From Betaproteobacteria bacterium (GTDB lineage Bacteria; Pseudomonadota; Gammaproteobacteria; Burkholderiales; Usitatibacteraceae): 64,000 nt of DNA. Both the position numbers and the translations under genes were made by a program. The notes beneath the pieces are model-generated. The model was not told where the DNA came from. It was given only the letters and a program-made list of their open reading frames with translations, and searched no databases. Shown one piece after another: positions 1 through 8,264 of the stretch (positions are counted from its first letter, which is position 1; each line of letters begins with the position of its first letter). The DNA lies in NCBI GenBank assembly GCA_016720925.1, contig JADKJR010000007.1, positions 1-64,000 of the forward strand, in the 5' to 3' direction.

Positions 1-113
1 GCGTTGTCCCGGTCAATCGCCTCGGCGCGCGGCGCGAGTTCCGCGTCGCACAGGCGCTTGACCGAGTTGCGCAGGGCGTCGATGTCGTCGTTGATGTGGG
101 TATCAAAACTCAT
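1..113 (-). CDS. Acyl-CoA dehydrogenase, N-terminal fragment cut by window edge
   Basis: Reading the minus strand from the ATG at 111-113 gives MSFDTHINDDIDALRNSV followed by KRLCDAELAPRAEAIDRDN. This is the typical N-terminal helix of the acyl-CoA dehydrogenase family, closest in style to isovaleryl-CoA or short-chain acyl-CoA dehydrogenases (the AP-A-E-IDRDN pattern). These FAD enzymes oxidise acyl-CoA to enoyl-CoA and pass electrons to ETF. Only about 37 residues are visible, so substrate class cannot be decided. An SDR of the hydroxyacyl-CoA dehydrogenase type and a CaiB-type CoA transferase upstream on the same strand fit a fatty-acid or branched-chain acyl-CoA breakdown cluster. Confidence 0.75.
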   Translation of the reverse strand, partial: MSFDTHINDDIDALRNSVKRLCDAELAPRAEAIDRDN

Positions 114-153
114 GTGTTCTCCGAAGCTGCGGGAGCGAAATGGGATAGGCAGA

Positions 154-1570
154 TTATCGCGCGAAAGTCGTGGAGGCGAGATAGAGCGATCGATTGTTAT
201 TTTTTGGCGAAAACGTGAAACCAGCGTGTATGGTGGGCAAAGCGTAGCGTACCCACGCGTAACGTTGGCCGTGGGCACGCTTCGCTTTGCCCACCCTACG
301 CCGCACAAAGACGCTGGAATCTCGTCCACTTGCCTTGATCAACCTCGGCTTGCTCCGAATCATCTCTCCTTGCCGGATCAAGGGGGCGGCACGCCTTTCA
401 AGGCTCTCGGCGTCTTCGTTCTGGCTATTTCTTCGGTAGAGTGCTGCCAAATTCTCCAAGCTTTGTGCAACATCAGGGTGATCTATGCCGAGCGACTTCT
501 CCCTGATCGACGGGGCAACTTTGAGAGGTTCGGCATCTGCATATTTTCCTTGAGCTTTGTACAGCATGCCGAGATTGTTCAAACTAGTCGCTACGTCAGG
601 ATGATTCGGCCCGAGTGAATTCTCCATGATTGCCAATGAACGCATGTAGAGAGGCTCGGCCAGCAAATACTGGCGTTGGTTCCGTCTGAAGCGCAAGATT
701 GTTTAGACTCGTAGCCACGGAAGGATGATTTGGTCCCAAGCTCTTTTCCTCAATTGCGAGTGAGCGTTTGAAGAGTGGCTCCGCCAGCGCATATTGACGC
801 TGGGCGCTGTATGTCGACCCAAGATTATTTAGACTTTTGGCAACTGCCGGATGGTCCGGGCCTAGGGCTTCCTCCCGGATCGCAAGTGCCCGCTTGTCGA
901 GTGGCTCTGCGTCTGAGTATCTGCCTTGGACGCGGTACAGTTCGGCAAGATTCATAAGGCTATTGGCAACGCTTGGATGTGAGGGGCCAAGAGATTTCTC
1001 ACGTATCGCCAGCGAACGCTTTTGGAGAGGCTCTGCCTTCGTATGATGTCCTTCCGTGACATATAGCGCAGCAAGATTACTTAAACTTGTTGCAACAGAA
1101 GGATCTTCAGGGCCGAGTACCTTTTCCTTAATAGAAAGTGAACGTGCGAGGAGGGGTTCGGCTTGCACATACTTACCTTGTTTCTCGTACGACATGCCAA
1201 GGTTATTCAAGGTCACAGCCAAAGAGGCATCTTCTTGGCCCAACTCCTTACTTTCCTAGATCGCGAGCGAGCGCTTGTAATGGGTCACAGCCAGCGAAAA
1301 TTGGCCCAATGCTTCGTATTGCAATCCGAGATTGTTCAGCAGGATGCCAAAGTACGGATGCCGGTCGCCTAGTGCCACTTCCGCAAGTTGGAGGGCTTTT
1401 TTTTCCATGACAACCGCGCGATCATACTGACCCTTGTCGTAGAGGGCCATGGCTTCTTCATCCAAACTACGCCATGTATCTGACCCGACCACTTGCGTGC
1501 AGGCAGACATACCTGCGGTTAATGCAAGGTGGAGCAACAACAAAGCGATCGCTAGCTTGTTTGTATTCAT
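154..1570 (-). pseudogene. TPR-repeat lipoprotein-like gene, broken by a stop codon and a frameshift
   Basis: The start at 1570 opens a protein MNTNKLAIALLLLHLALTAG with a lipobox-like Ser-Ala-Cys, followed by many 42-residue repeats of the kinesin-light-chain/TPR_12 type (A-EPL--RSLAI-EK-LG--HP-VA-SLNNLA). An in-frame TAG at 1256-1258 interrupts a repeat, and the same frame continues to about 690, where the repeat pattern jumps to another frame. The last repeats (about 350-550) are degenerate and the frame then runs into a dispersed palindrome at 228-299. Family members are protein-protein scaffolds. Several independent lesions plus repeat decay suggest a true pseudogene, though the frameshift alone could be a sequencing slip. 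Confidence 0.7.
228..299. repeat. Dispersed palindromic repeat (GGTGGGCAAAGCG type)
   Basis: Two arms of about 30 bp are near-perfect inverted copies: the left begins GTATGGTGGGCAAAGCG and the right ends CGCTTTGCCCACCCTAC, with a short loop near 260-270. Palindromes of this sequence type are scattered through many proteobacterial genomes. It lies at the 3' end of the decayed TPR gene and seems to replace its natural terminus. Confidence 0.75.
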
Positions 1571-1617
1571 CAGTTTTCGATCGCGCAGTTCAATTCGACA
1601 ATCTGCTTGAGCGATTG

Positions 1618-2383
1618 TCACTTTGCCCCCATCCGAATCGCCCCATCGAGCCGAATCACTTCGCCGTTCAATACCTCGTTTTCCATGATGTGCTTGACCA
1701 GCGCCGCGTATTCGTCCGGTCGCCGGGCGGACGGGGAAACGGAATCTGCGCGCCGAGCGATGCACGGACCTCTTCCGACATGCCTTGCAGCATGGGCGTA
1801 TCGAAAATGCCCGGTGCGATGGTCATGACGCGGATGCCGAGTTTCGCGAATTCACGCGCGATGGGCAGCGTCATGCCATTCACGCCGGCTTTCGAGGCGG
1901 AATAGGCGGCCTGACCGATCTGTCCCTCGAACGATGCGACAGATGACGTGTTGATGATCACGCCGCGTTCGCCGGAGGCGTTCGGTGTCTGAGTCGACAT
2001 GGCATGCGCTGCGAGGCGAATGACGTTGAAGGTGCCGATCAGATTGATTTCCACCGCGCGGCGGAAATTCGCGAGCGAGTGGGGGCCATTTTACCGACCA
2101 CGCGTTCCCCCGGCGCCACACCGGCGCAGTTCACCGCGCCGTGAAGTCCGCCGAATGCGGACAGGGCGAGATCAACCGCCGCCTGTACGCTTGCTTCGTC
2201 GCTGACATTGGTTTCCTGGAATCGCGCATGACTGCCGAGTTCGGTCGCCATTTTTCCGCCGGCGTCCTTGTTGATGTCGGCCAGAACCACATTGGCGCCA
2301 TTGGCGACGAGCATGCGCGCGGTCGCGGCACCGAGGCCCGAGCCGCCACCGGTGATGAGGAAGGTTGAGTTTTGAATTTTCAT
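1618..2383 (-). CDS. SDR-family 3-hydroxyacyl-CoA dehydrogenase-like protein, two frameshifts
   Basis: The start MKIQNSTFLITGGGSG is four bases past the upstream gene's stop. The protein shows the NAD-binding TGGGSGLGAA motif, NCAGVA, and the catalytic Ser plus YSASK (Tyr-x-x-x-Lys). It resembles the 255-residue type II 3-hydroxyacyl-CoA dehydrogenases (HSD10 type) that oxidise 3-hydroxyacyl-CoA with NAD. The frame is lost twice: one base appears missing in the T run at 2089-2092 and one in the G run at 1733-1736. Restoring both gives a continuous 255-residue protein ending GEVIRLDGAIRMGAK at the TGA on 1618-1620. Both gaps are in homopolymers, so sequencing or assembly error is more likely than gene loss. 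Confidence 0.8.
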
Positions 2384-2385
2384 TT

Positions 2386-3273
2386 TTAGGGGTGGGAAGT
2401 TGGTGAAGGAGAAGGAATGGTTGCGAGGGGGACGTCGTTTTCCTGCGCCCATTGGGCCCAGTGACTGACGCCGTACTGACGAAAGTATTCGACCAAGGCT
2501 GCGTGTGTGAATGCGACGCCGGACGCGGCTTCCACGCGCGCGACGAAATGTGGTTCCAAGGCCGCCAGCGCGACCCAGCCGTCGCTGGCTTCGTAGAAAT
2601 TATAGCCGGGATGTCGACCCGCCAAGAGTCCGCCTTGGCACGTGAGTCCGTGTTGGTGCGGCCCGGCAAATGCGTTCGCTGCCGTCTCCAGCGATACGAC
2701 AAGGCGATGGCCACGGCCGGTCTGTTGTGCAAGTCGTAGTGCGGCAAACGTTGCCGTGACGGCACGTTCGCTCCCCGCAAGATCGGCAATCAGCGTGGCC
2801 GGGAGCTGAGGCGGGGTTGCCAGCCCGGCGGCGGCAATGTAGGTGAGGTCGTGGCCGGCATCGTTTCCTGCGTCAGACCCTACGATCGCGATGTGGCAAA
2901 GACGCGGAAAGCGCGCCGACAGGGAGTCCCAGTTCAGTTTCAGGCGTTCGAGGGCCGCGTCGCGCTGTGATGTGAGGAGAATGTCCGCGTTTGCCAACAG
3001 TTCATCCAGCGTCGCGTGATCGGAAGCGGACTTCAGATTGAGCGCTCGAATTTCGATCCCCTGATGCAGTTCATCGTAGTAGCTGCGTGCGTACTGGCGC
3101 ATGGGATCGCCGCCGAGCGCATCTGGTGGTTCAACCTTGATGACGGCCGCGCCAAAGTCTGCCAGGCGCCGCGCACAGGCTGGGCCGGGAAGATTGAGAG
3201 CGATGCTGACGACGCGAATTCCCGCAAGTGCCGCGGACAAAGTCGGAGTGCTAATATTTGTTTGTGTATTCAT
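2386..3273 (-). CDS. CaiB/BaiF-type (family III) CoA transferase or acyl-CoA racemase, short form
   Basis: The 295-residue protein carries the family III N-terminal signature (LAGIRVVSIALNLPGP, then LADFGAAVIKVEPP) and the ADLAG segment holding the usual catalytic Asp. Family members move CoA between acids or epimerise alpha-methylacyl-CoA; the sequence alone does not separate these. It is clearly shorter than the usual 360-400 residues, ending soon after the GWVALAALE segment. It is probably co-transcribed with the SDR, which starts four bases past its stop. The ATG lies two bases from the divergent metallo-hydrolase ATG, so the true start may be further inside, at the TTG of residue 12 just before the conserved LAGIRVV block. 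Confidence 0.8.
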   Translation of the reverse strand: MNTQTNISTPTLSAALAGIRVVSIALNLPGPACARRLADFGAAVIKVEPPDALGGDPMRQYARSYYDELHQGIEIRALNLKSASDHATLDELLANADILLTSQRDAALERLKLNWDSLSARFPRLCHIAIVGSDAGNDAGHDLTYIAAAGLATPPQLPATLIADLAGSERAVTATFAALRLAQQTGRGHRLVVSLETAANAFAGPHQHGLTCQGGLLAGRHPGYNFYEASDGWVALAALEPHFVARVEAASGVAFTHAALVEYFRQYGVSHWAQWAQENDVPLATIPSPSPTSHP

Positions 3274-3275
3274 GA

Positions 3276-4226
3276 ATGGATTATATGTCCGCGATCTTTC
3301 ATCAGCTTGCCCCTGGCGTTACCGTTATTGAGCGCGGCTGGCTCAATTGCAATCAGATTGTCCTTGCGTCAAAAGATTGGAATGTCCTGATCGACAGTGG
3401 CTATGGACGTCATGCCGAGGCAACCCTTCGTCATGTGGCCGGTGCCTTGAGCGATGCGCCATTGCACTGGCTGATCAATACGCACTGTCACAGCGACCAC
3501 ATGGGGGGCAATCGCGCGCTGCGGGAGCATTACGACTGCCGCGTGACAATTCCCGCTGGCGAGGTGAAACATGTCGTGCCATGGACGGAACAGAGTTGCT
3601 GGTCCGAGGAGATGGATCAGTACGTGGAGGAATTCGAGTTTGACGACACCATGGTGGCGGGTGATACGTTTGAAGGCGGCGGCCAGCATTGGCAGGCCTA
3701 CGCCGCACCGGGACACGACATGGATGCCCTGATGTTCTTTGCCAAGGGGCCGCGCATTCTCATCACCGGTGATGCGCTATGGGAGCGGGGACTGGGTTTC
3801 GTGTGGCCGGAAAAATATTACGTTGCCGATCCCAATCCCCATACGCGCGCCGCGCAAGCCGCGTTGAACACCATCGAGAAACTCAATCCGGCGATCGTGG
3901 TGCCAGGGCATGGTGCGCCATTTTCGGACGTGGCCAAGTCGCTTGCGGATGCTCGAAGCAAATTGACCGCTTTCGAGCGGGACCCGGTCAAAAATGCGCG
4001 CCACGTCGCCAAAAGCCTTTTCGTCTTCGCGCTTCTGGACAAGGGGGAGATAAAAGCGGCTGACGTGCCGGCGTATCTGCAATCGGTGCCGGTTTATCGA
4101 CGGCTGCGTAATGAGTTTCTCAGCGGTACAAACGACGCGCTGGCGACACATATGATCAATGAACTGGTGGCAGCGAAGGCGCTGGCATTGGAAGATGGAT
4201 TGGTCAGGCCGATGATGCGGGCGTAG
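3276..4226 (+). CDS. MBL-fold metallo-hydrolase (glyoxalase II-like)
   Basis: The 316-residue protein has the full metallo-beta-lactamase-fold metal set: THCHSDHMGG (His70, His72, Asp74, His75), the PGHDMDA histidine, the bridging Asp in ITGDALW, and the last His in VPGHGAP. No signal peptide is visible, so it should be cytoplasmic. Relatives hydrolyse thioesters, lactones or similar bonds; the CoA-metabolism neighbours suggest a thioester, but this is inference. The ATG at 3276 is two bases from the divergent ATG of the CoA transferase; a second ATG at 3285 leaves slightly more room. Confidence 0.85.
   Translation: MDYMSAIFHQLAPGVTVIERGWLNCNQIVLASKDWNVLIDSGYGRHAEATLRHVAGALSDAPLHWLINTHCHSDHMGGNRALREHYDCRVTIPAGEVKHVVPWTEQSCWSEEMDQYVEEFEFDDTMVAGDTFEGGGQHWQAYAAPGHDMDALMFFAKGPRILITGDALWERGLGFVWPEKYYVADPNPHTRAAQAALNTIEKLNPAIVVPGHGAPFSDVAKSLADARSKLTAFERDPVKNARHVAKSLFVFALLDKGEIKAADVPAYLQSVPVYRRLRNEFLSGTNDALATHMINELVAAKALALEDGLVRPMMRA
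3283..3288 (-). promoter_or_regulatory. Candidate -10 box of the CoA transferase gene
   Basis: On the minus strand a perfect TATAAT lies about ten bases before the CoA transferase ATG, overlapping the first codons of the divergent hydrolase gene. No convincing -35 element is visible. If used, it implies a leaderless or nearly leaderless transcript. Confidence 0.35.
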
Positions 4227-4240
4227 GCGAAAGAAAATAC

Positions 4241-4307
4241 AAACTCTAGCGCTGGTGCGGCGTTTCAGCCATTTGTGCCTTGAAAGGCGCGTCAGTGCTT
4301 GAGGTTT
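4241..4307. repeat. Intergenic palindrome family, copy 1
   Basis: An imperfect inverted repeat of about 67 bp with arms starting AAACTCTAGCGCTGG and ending CAGTGCTTGAGGTTT. It starts 15 bases after the hydrolase stop, between two convergent genes. It matches the perfect copy at 42978-43043 in both arms and in the loop (GCCATTTGTGC). Confidence 0.8.
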
Positions 4308-4394
4308 ACCGGTCCGCCAGCATTCCGCAAAGGTACGAACACTTCAATCTGGCAAACCTCCGCGCGTGGCGCCGCGCGCGTTTTCCCGTGACCG

Positions 4395-5060
4395 TTACGC
4401 GCCGAATCGCTGTAAGCCCTGCAAATCAAGCACGGTCACGCTGCCGTAATCCACCCGCAGCATGCCGGCTTTTTCCAGCACCTGCAGTGCCTGATTCACG
4501 CGCTGGCGGGAGACGCCGGAGAGGAAACCGATTTCTTCCTGTGAGATCTGTATCTGACGGCCAATATCCGGGCAGAGTACCGGGTTGAACAAGACGGACA
4601 GCGATCGTGCCACGCGCGCGTCGGGTTCCAGCAATCGCTCGCTTTCAACCAGGGTGATGAACTGCCCCAGCCTTTCGTTCAACTGCGCCAGCAGGAAACG
4701 ATTGAAGCCGAGATTGGTGTCCAGCAAGCGATTGAACGTGGCGCGCGGCATGTATGCGATGCGACTGGCGCGCAGCGCGAGGATGTCGTATTTGCGAAGT
4801 TCGTCTTTTAACAGCGAGCCCTCACCAAACCAGCCACCTGAAGGCACACCGGTAAGCGTGGTGAGCTTTCCGCTGGCAGAAAGATTGCTCATCTTCACCA
4901 GGCCGTCAATCACGCCGATCCAGCATCCGACCGGCTCGCCTTTGCGGCAAACATAGCCGCCAGCCGGCACATTGCGCTCGATCACTTCGCACGCAACGCG
5001 CTGCAGTTCTTCAGCCGATAAATTCTCCGCCCAGCGGCAACTCGAGAGGAAGGTTGCCAT
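4395..5060 (-). CDS. Crp/Fnr-family transcriptional regulator
   Basis: The protein has an N-terminal cyclic-nucleotide-binding-like beta-roll (GGYVCRKGEPVGCWIGVIDG, then GWFGEGSLL), a long dimerisation helix, and a C-terminal winged helix with recognition helix SGVSRQRVNQALQVLEKAG. It lacks the N-terminal cysteine cluster of an O2-sensing FNR. I chose the ATG at 5060; ATGs at 5108 and 5150 are also in frame, but the one at 5108 overlaps a palindrome (5102-5119) that may be an operator. It is divergent from the acyl-CoA synthetase/Liv operon, which it is well placed to control. Confidence 0.85.
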   Translation of the reverse strand: MATFLSSCRWAENLSAEELQRVACEVIERNVPAGGYVCRKGEPVGCWIGVIDGLVKMSNLSASGKLTTLTGVPSGGWFGEGSLLKDELRKYDILALRASRIAYMPRATFNRLLDTNLGFNRFLLAQLNERLGQFITLVESERLLEPDARVARSLSVLFNPVLCPDIGRQIQISQEEIGFLSGVSRQRVNQALQVLEKAGMLRVDYGSVTVLDLQGLQRFGA

Positions 5061-5101
5061 GTCAGGCGATGACGTGATTTTTGTGCGGTGCAATAGAGAA
5101 C

Positions 5102-5119
5102 TTGACATGTTGCTGTCAA
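5102..5119. promoter_or_regulatory. Palindrome TTGACA-N6-TGTCAA at the regulator's 5' end
   Basis: The perfect inverted repeat TTGACATGTTGCTGTCAA lies 42 bases upstream of the chosen regulator start. The minus-strand TTGACA could also serve as a -35 box (17 bases further on is CTATTG). It shares its layout (TTGwC-N8-GwCAA) with the palindrome at 5309-5326. Confidence 0.45.
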
Positions 5120-5308
5120 CTATACACGTGCCGAATTGCGTCCGGATCATGGGCGTTTGAACGCGATAATTCGCGCGTATCCGGCGTGTGGCCCGCTGCA
5201 AACGCGACTTTCTGGCGCATTCAATTCAGTCTTGGCCGAGAGCACAATTTCCTGCATTTGTCAGCCGGGCCTGGAGTAACATGAAACAGGAATTGAAATG
5301 TCCGCCGA

Positions 5309-5326
5309 TTGTCGTTTGGGCGACAA
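5309..5326. promoter_or_regulatory. Palindrome TTGTCG-N6-CGACAA upstream of the acyl-CoA synthetase operon
   Basis: The perfect inverted repeat TTGTCGTTTGGGCGACAA is 18 bp long, like the site at 5102-5119, and lies 108 bases before the acyl-CoA synthetase start. No other clear element was found in the roughly 370-base gap between the regulator and the operon. Confidence 0.4.
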
Positions 5327-5433
5327 CCGGGCACGTTGCAGCTGGCTACACTGCTTGAAACAAGGCCGCGTGTATCGACATATCGAATGCGACGGTCAAA
5401 CAAAATAATAACAGCCGAATTGAGGAGAATGCG

Positions 5434-7431
5434 ATGCCAGGCATGGCGCCGCCCGTTCCAGTCGCGAGTCCCACCACCTTTCCGCGTTTGCTGCTAAAGC
5501 ACGCCGCGGAACGTGGTGATCGCCCCGCATTGCGCGAAAAGGACCTGGGCATCTGGCAGACGTTCAGCTGGAGCCAAAGTGCCGCGGAAATTCGCGCGCT
5601 TGCGGGCGGTCTGGCTTCACTCGGATTCCGGCGCGGCGATGCATTGGCTATCATCGGTGAAAATCGGCCGCGTCTTTACTGGTCTATTACCGCCGCCCAA
5701 TCGCTCGGTGGCATTCCGGTTCCGCTCTATCAGGATGCGGTGGCACAAGAGATGGTATTCGTGTTCCAGAATGCCGACATTGCCTGCGCGATCGTCGAGG
5801 ATCAGGAACAGGTCGACAAGTTGCTGGAAATCCTGCCGCAATGCCCGAAGCTGACGCACATCATCTACGACGATCCGCGCGGACTGCGGCGCTATGGGCA
5901 GATGGAAGGGCAGGCGGAGCTCATCGGTTTCGACGAACTGCAGCGGCGCGGGCGCGAATTCAACGATGCGCATCCAGATCATTTCGAACAGGAAATCGAG
6001 AAAGGCAGGCCGGAAGATATCGCCGCACTTTTCTACACCTCGGGAACGACCGGCAGCCCCAAAGGCGTGGTGCTAACCCATGAAGCGATGATTGCGACGG
6101 GGCGCACCTATTGCGAATTCGAGCACCTTGATGCCGACGAAGAATTGCTGGCCTATTTGCCCATGGCCTGGATTGGCCAGAACCTGTTTTCGTATACCCA
6201 GTCGATGGTCGCGGGCTTCTGTGTATCGTGCCCCGAATCCGCCGAGACCGTGATGAGCGACATGCGGGAGATCGGGCCAACATATTACTTCGCGCCGCCG
6301 CGCGTGCTCGAAGGCTTGCTCACGTCCGTGATGATTCGCATGGAAGACGCGAGCTATCTCAAGCGCAAGGCGTTTCATTACTTCATGGATCTGGCGCGAC
6401 GGGTGGGATCAAGGATTCTCGATGGCGAGCCAGTCAGTCTCACCGATCGCATCATGTATGCGGTGGGCGGCTTCACGGTCTATGGGCCGTTGCGTAATGC
6501 GCTAGGCATGAGCCGCGTGAAAGTGGCGTACACGGCGGGTGAAGCAATCGGCCCCGACCTGTTTGTGTTTTACCGTTCCATTGGCATCAACCTCAAGCAA
6601 ATATACGGACAGACCGAGACCACGGTATATGTGTGTGTGCAGCCTAATGGCGCGGTGAGATCGGACACGGTGGGCCCTCCATTGCCGGGGTGTGAAATCA
6701 AGCTGTCGGGCGACGGTGAGATTCTGGTCAAGACGCCAGGTCTGTTCAAAGGCTATTTCAAGAACGCCGAAGCGACTACCGAGGCGATCGATGCCGATGG
6801 CTGGTTCCGGACCGGCGACGCCGGTTACTTTGATCACGATGGCCATCTGAAAATCATCGACCGCGCCAAGGATGTGGGCAGGCTGACGGATGCAACAATG
6901 TTCGCGCCGAAGTATCTTGAGAACAAGCTGAAATTCTTTACGCACATCAAGGAGGCGGTGGCGTTTGGCAATGGCCGGGATCATGCCACGGCCATGATCA
7001 ATATCGACGTCAATGCGGTGGGCGATTGGGCCGAGCGACGCAATCTCGGTTATGCGGGCTATACCGATCTTGCCGCCAAGCCGGAGGTATATGAACTCGT
7101 CCGCGAATGTATTGAAAAGGTAAATCTCGATCTCGCGTGCGACCCGAAGTTGGCTACGTCGCAGATCAGGCGCTTCGTCATCCTGCACAAGGAACTTGAT
7201 GCCGACGATGGTGAATTGACCCGCACACGGAAGGTGCGCCGAAACATCATCGCCGACAAGTATGAAAAGATCATTGACGCTTTGTACGGGTCGGCGCCGA
7301 GCGTGCAAATTGACGCGCTGGTGAAGTTCGAGGATGGCCGCAGCGGCATGATCCGCGCGGAGCTGAAGGTTGCGGACGCGAAAACGTATGGGCCATCGGA
7401 AGCCGCGCAGATGAACCGGAAGGCGGCATGA
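5434..7431 (+). CDS. Long-chain-type acyl-CoA synthetase (AMP-forming)
   Basis: The 665-residue ANL-superfamily enzyme activates a carboxylic acid with ATP and CoA. Visible motifs are the phosphate-binding loop YTSGTTGSPKGVVLTHE (about residue 203), the A5 motif YGQTETT, and the A7/A8 segment GWFRTGDAGYFDHDGHLKIIDR. The length and overall pattern resemble FadD/long-chain synthetases that occur beside Liv-type transporters. The start follows a good ribosome site (GAGGAG, 6 bases upstream). Its stop overlaps the livG start, so the two are translationally coupled. The substrate is probably the acid imported by the neighbouring transporter, but chain length cannot be read from sequence. Confidence 0.9.
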   Translation: MPGMAPPVPVASPTTFPRLLLKHAAERGDRPALREKDLGIWQTFSWSQSAAEIRALAGGLASLGFRRGDALAIIGENRPRLYWSITAAQSLGGIPVPLYQDAVAQEMVFVFQNADIACAIVEDQEQVDKLLEILPQCPKLTHIIYDDPRGLRRYGQMEGQAELIGFDELQRRGREFNDAHPDHFEQEIEKGRPEDIAALFYTSGTTGSPKGVVLTHEAMIATGRTYCEFEHLDADEELLAYLPMAWIGQNLFSYTQSMVAGFCVSCPESAETVMSDMREIGPTYYFAPPRVLEGLLTSVMIRMEDASYLKRKAFHYFMDLARRVGSRILDGEPVSLTDRIMYAVGGFTVYGPLRNALGMSRVKVAYTAGEAIGPDLFVFYRSIGINLKQIYGQTETTVYVCVQPNGAVRSDTVGPPLPGCEIKLSGDGEILVKTPGLFKGYFKNAEATTEAIDADGWFRTGDAGYFDHDGHLKIIDRAKDVGRLTDATMFAPKYLENKLKFFTHIKEAVAFGNGRDHATAMINIDVNAVGDWAERRNLGYAGYTDLAAKPEVYELVRECIEKVNLDLACDPKLATSQIRRFVILHKELDADDGELTRTRKVRRNIIADKYEKIIDALYGSAPSVQIDALVKFEDGRSGMIRAELKVADAKTYGPSEAAQMNRKAA

Positions 7432-8264
7432 TGACCGCTAACTCGGCAATGGCCGCCATGAGCGCAGTGATTCCGCCAAAACCAGGGCGCAAAACAGGTG
7501 AAGTCATACTTGCCCTTGAGGACATTTCGCTCGCTTTCGGTGGCGTGCAAGCCTTGTCACACATCAGCTTCGATGTGCGCGAACACGAGATCCGCGCCAT
7601 CATCGGCCCGAACGGCGCCGGCAAAAGCTCAATGCTCAACGTGATCAATGGCGTCTACCATCCGCAACAAGGCACGATCCATTTCAAGGGCGAAAAGCGC
7701 CACCAGATGAATCCACACAAGGTGGCTTCGCAAGGGGTGGCGCGCACGTTCCAGAACATCGCACTGTTCAAAGGCATGAGCGTGCTGGACAATTTGATGG
7801 CTGGACGCAACCTGATGATGAAGACGGGCATTCTTCAGCAGGCGTTTTACTGGGGTGCTACCCAGCGGGAAGAATTGGCCCATCGCGCGCGCGTCGAGGA
7901 GATCATTGATTTCCTCGAAATCCAGGCGATTCGCAAGACGCCTGTTGGGCGCTTGCCGTACGGGCTGCAAAAGCGCGTTGAACTCGGGCGCGCGCTCGCC
8001 GCGGAACCGACATTGCTGCTGCTGGACGAACCCATGGCCGGCATGAATGTGGAAGAGAAACAGGACATGTGCCGGTTCGTGCTGGATGTGAATGAAGAGT
8101 TCGGCACAACCATCGTGTTGATCGAACACGACATGGGAGTTGTGATGGATATTTCCGATCGGGTCGTGGTGCTGGACTACGGCAAGAAAATCGGTGATGG
8201 CGTGCCCGATGATGTACGCAACAATCAGGCCGTCATCAATGCTTATCTGGGTGTGGGGCACTAA
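7428..8264 (+). CDS. livG: Branched-chain-type ABC transporter ATPase, LivG family
   Basis: The 278-residue protein has Walker A GPNGAGKSS (about residue 60), the Q-loop in ARTFQNIALF, a LivG-style signature region (LPYGLQKRVELGRALA), Walker B LLLLDEPMAG, and the switch His in LIEHDMGVVMDISD. It energises uptake of hydrophobic amino acids or, in clusters with acyl-CoA synthetases, of organic or fatty acids. It overlaps the synthetase stop (ATGA) and the next permease start by one base. Confidence 0.9.
   Translation: MMTANSAMAAMSAVIPPKPGRKTGEVILALEDISLAFGGVQALSHISFDVREHEIRAIIGPNGAGKSSMLNVINGVYHPQQGTIHFKGEKRHQMNPHKVASQGVARTFQNIALFKGMSVLDNLMAGRNLMMKTGILQQAFYWGATQREELAHRARVEEIIDFLEIQAIRKTPVGRLPYGLQKRVELGRALAAEPTLLLLDEPMAGMNVEEKQDMCRFVLDVNEEFGTTIVLIEHDMGVVMDISDRVVVLDYGKKIGDGVPDDVRNNQAVINAYLGVGH

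Noticed and set aside
4..618. A 204-codon plus-strand frame at the window start
   Set aside because: It runs antisense to the acyl-CoA dehydrogenase start, the dispersed palindrome and the TPR gene.
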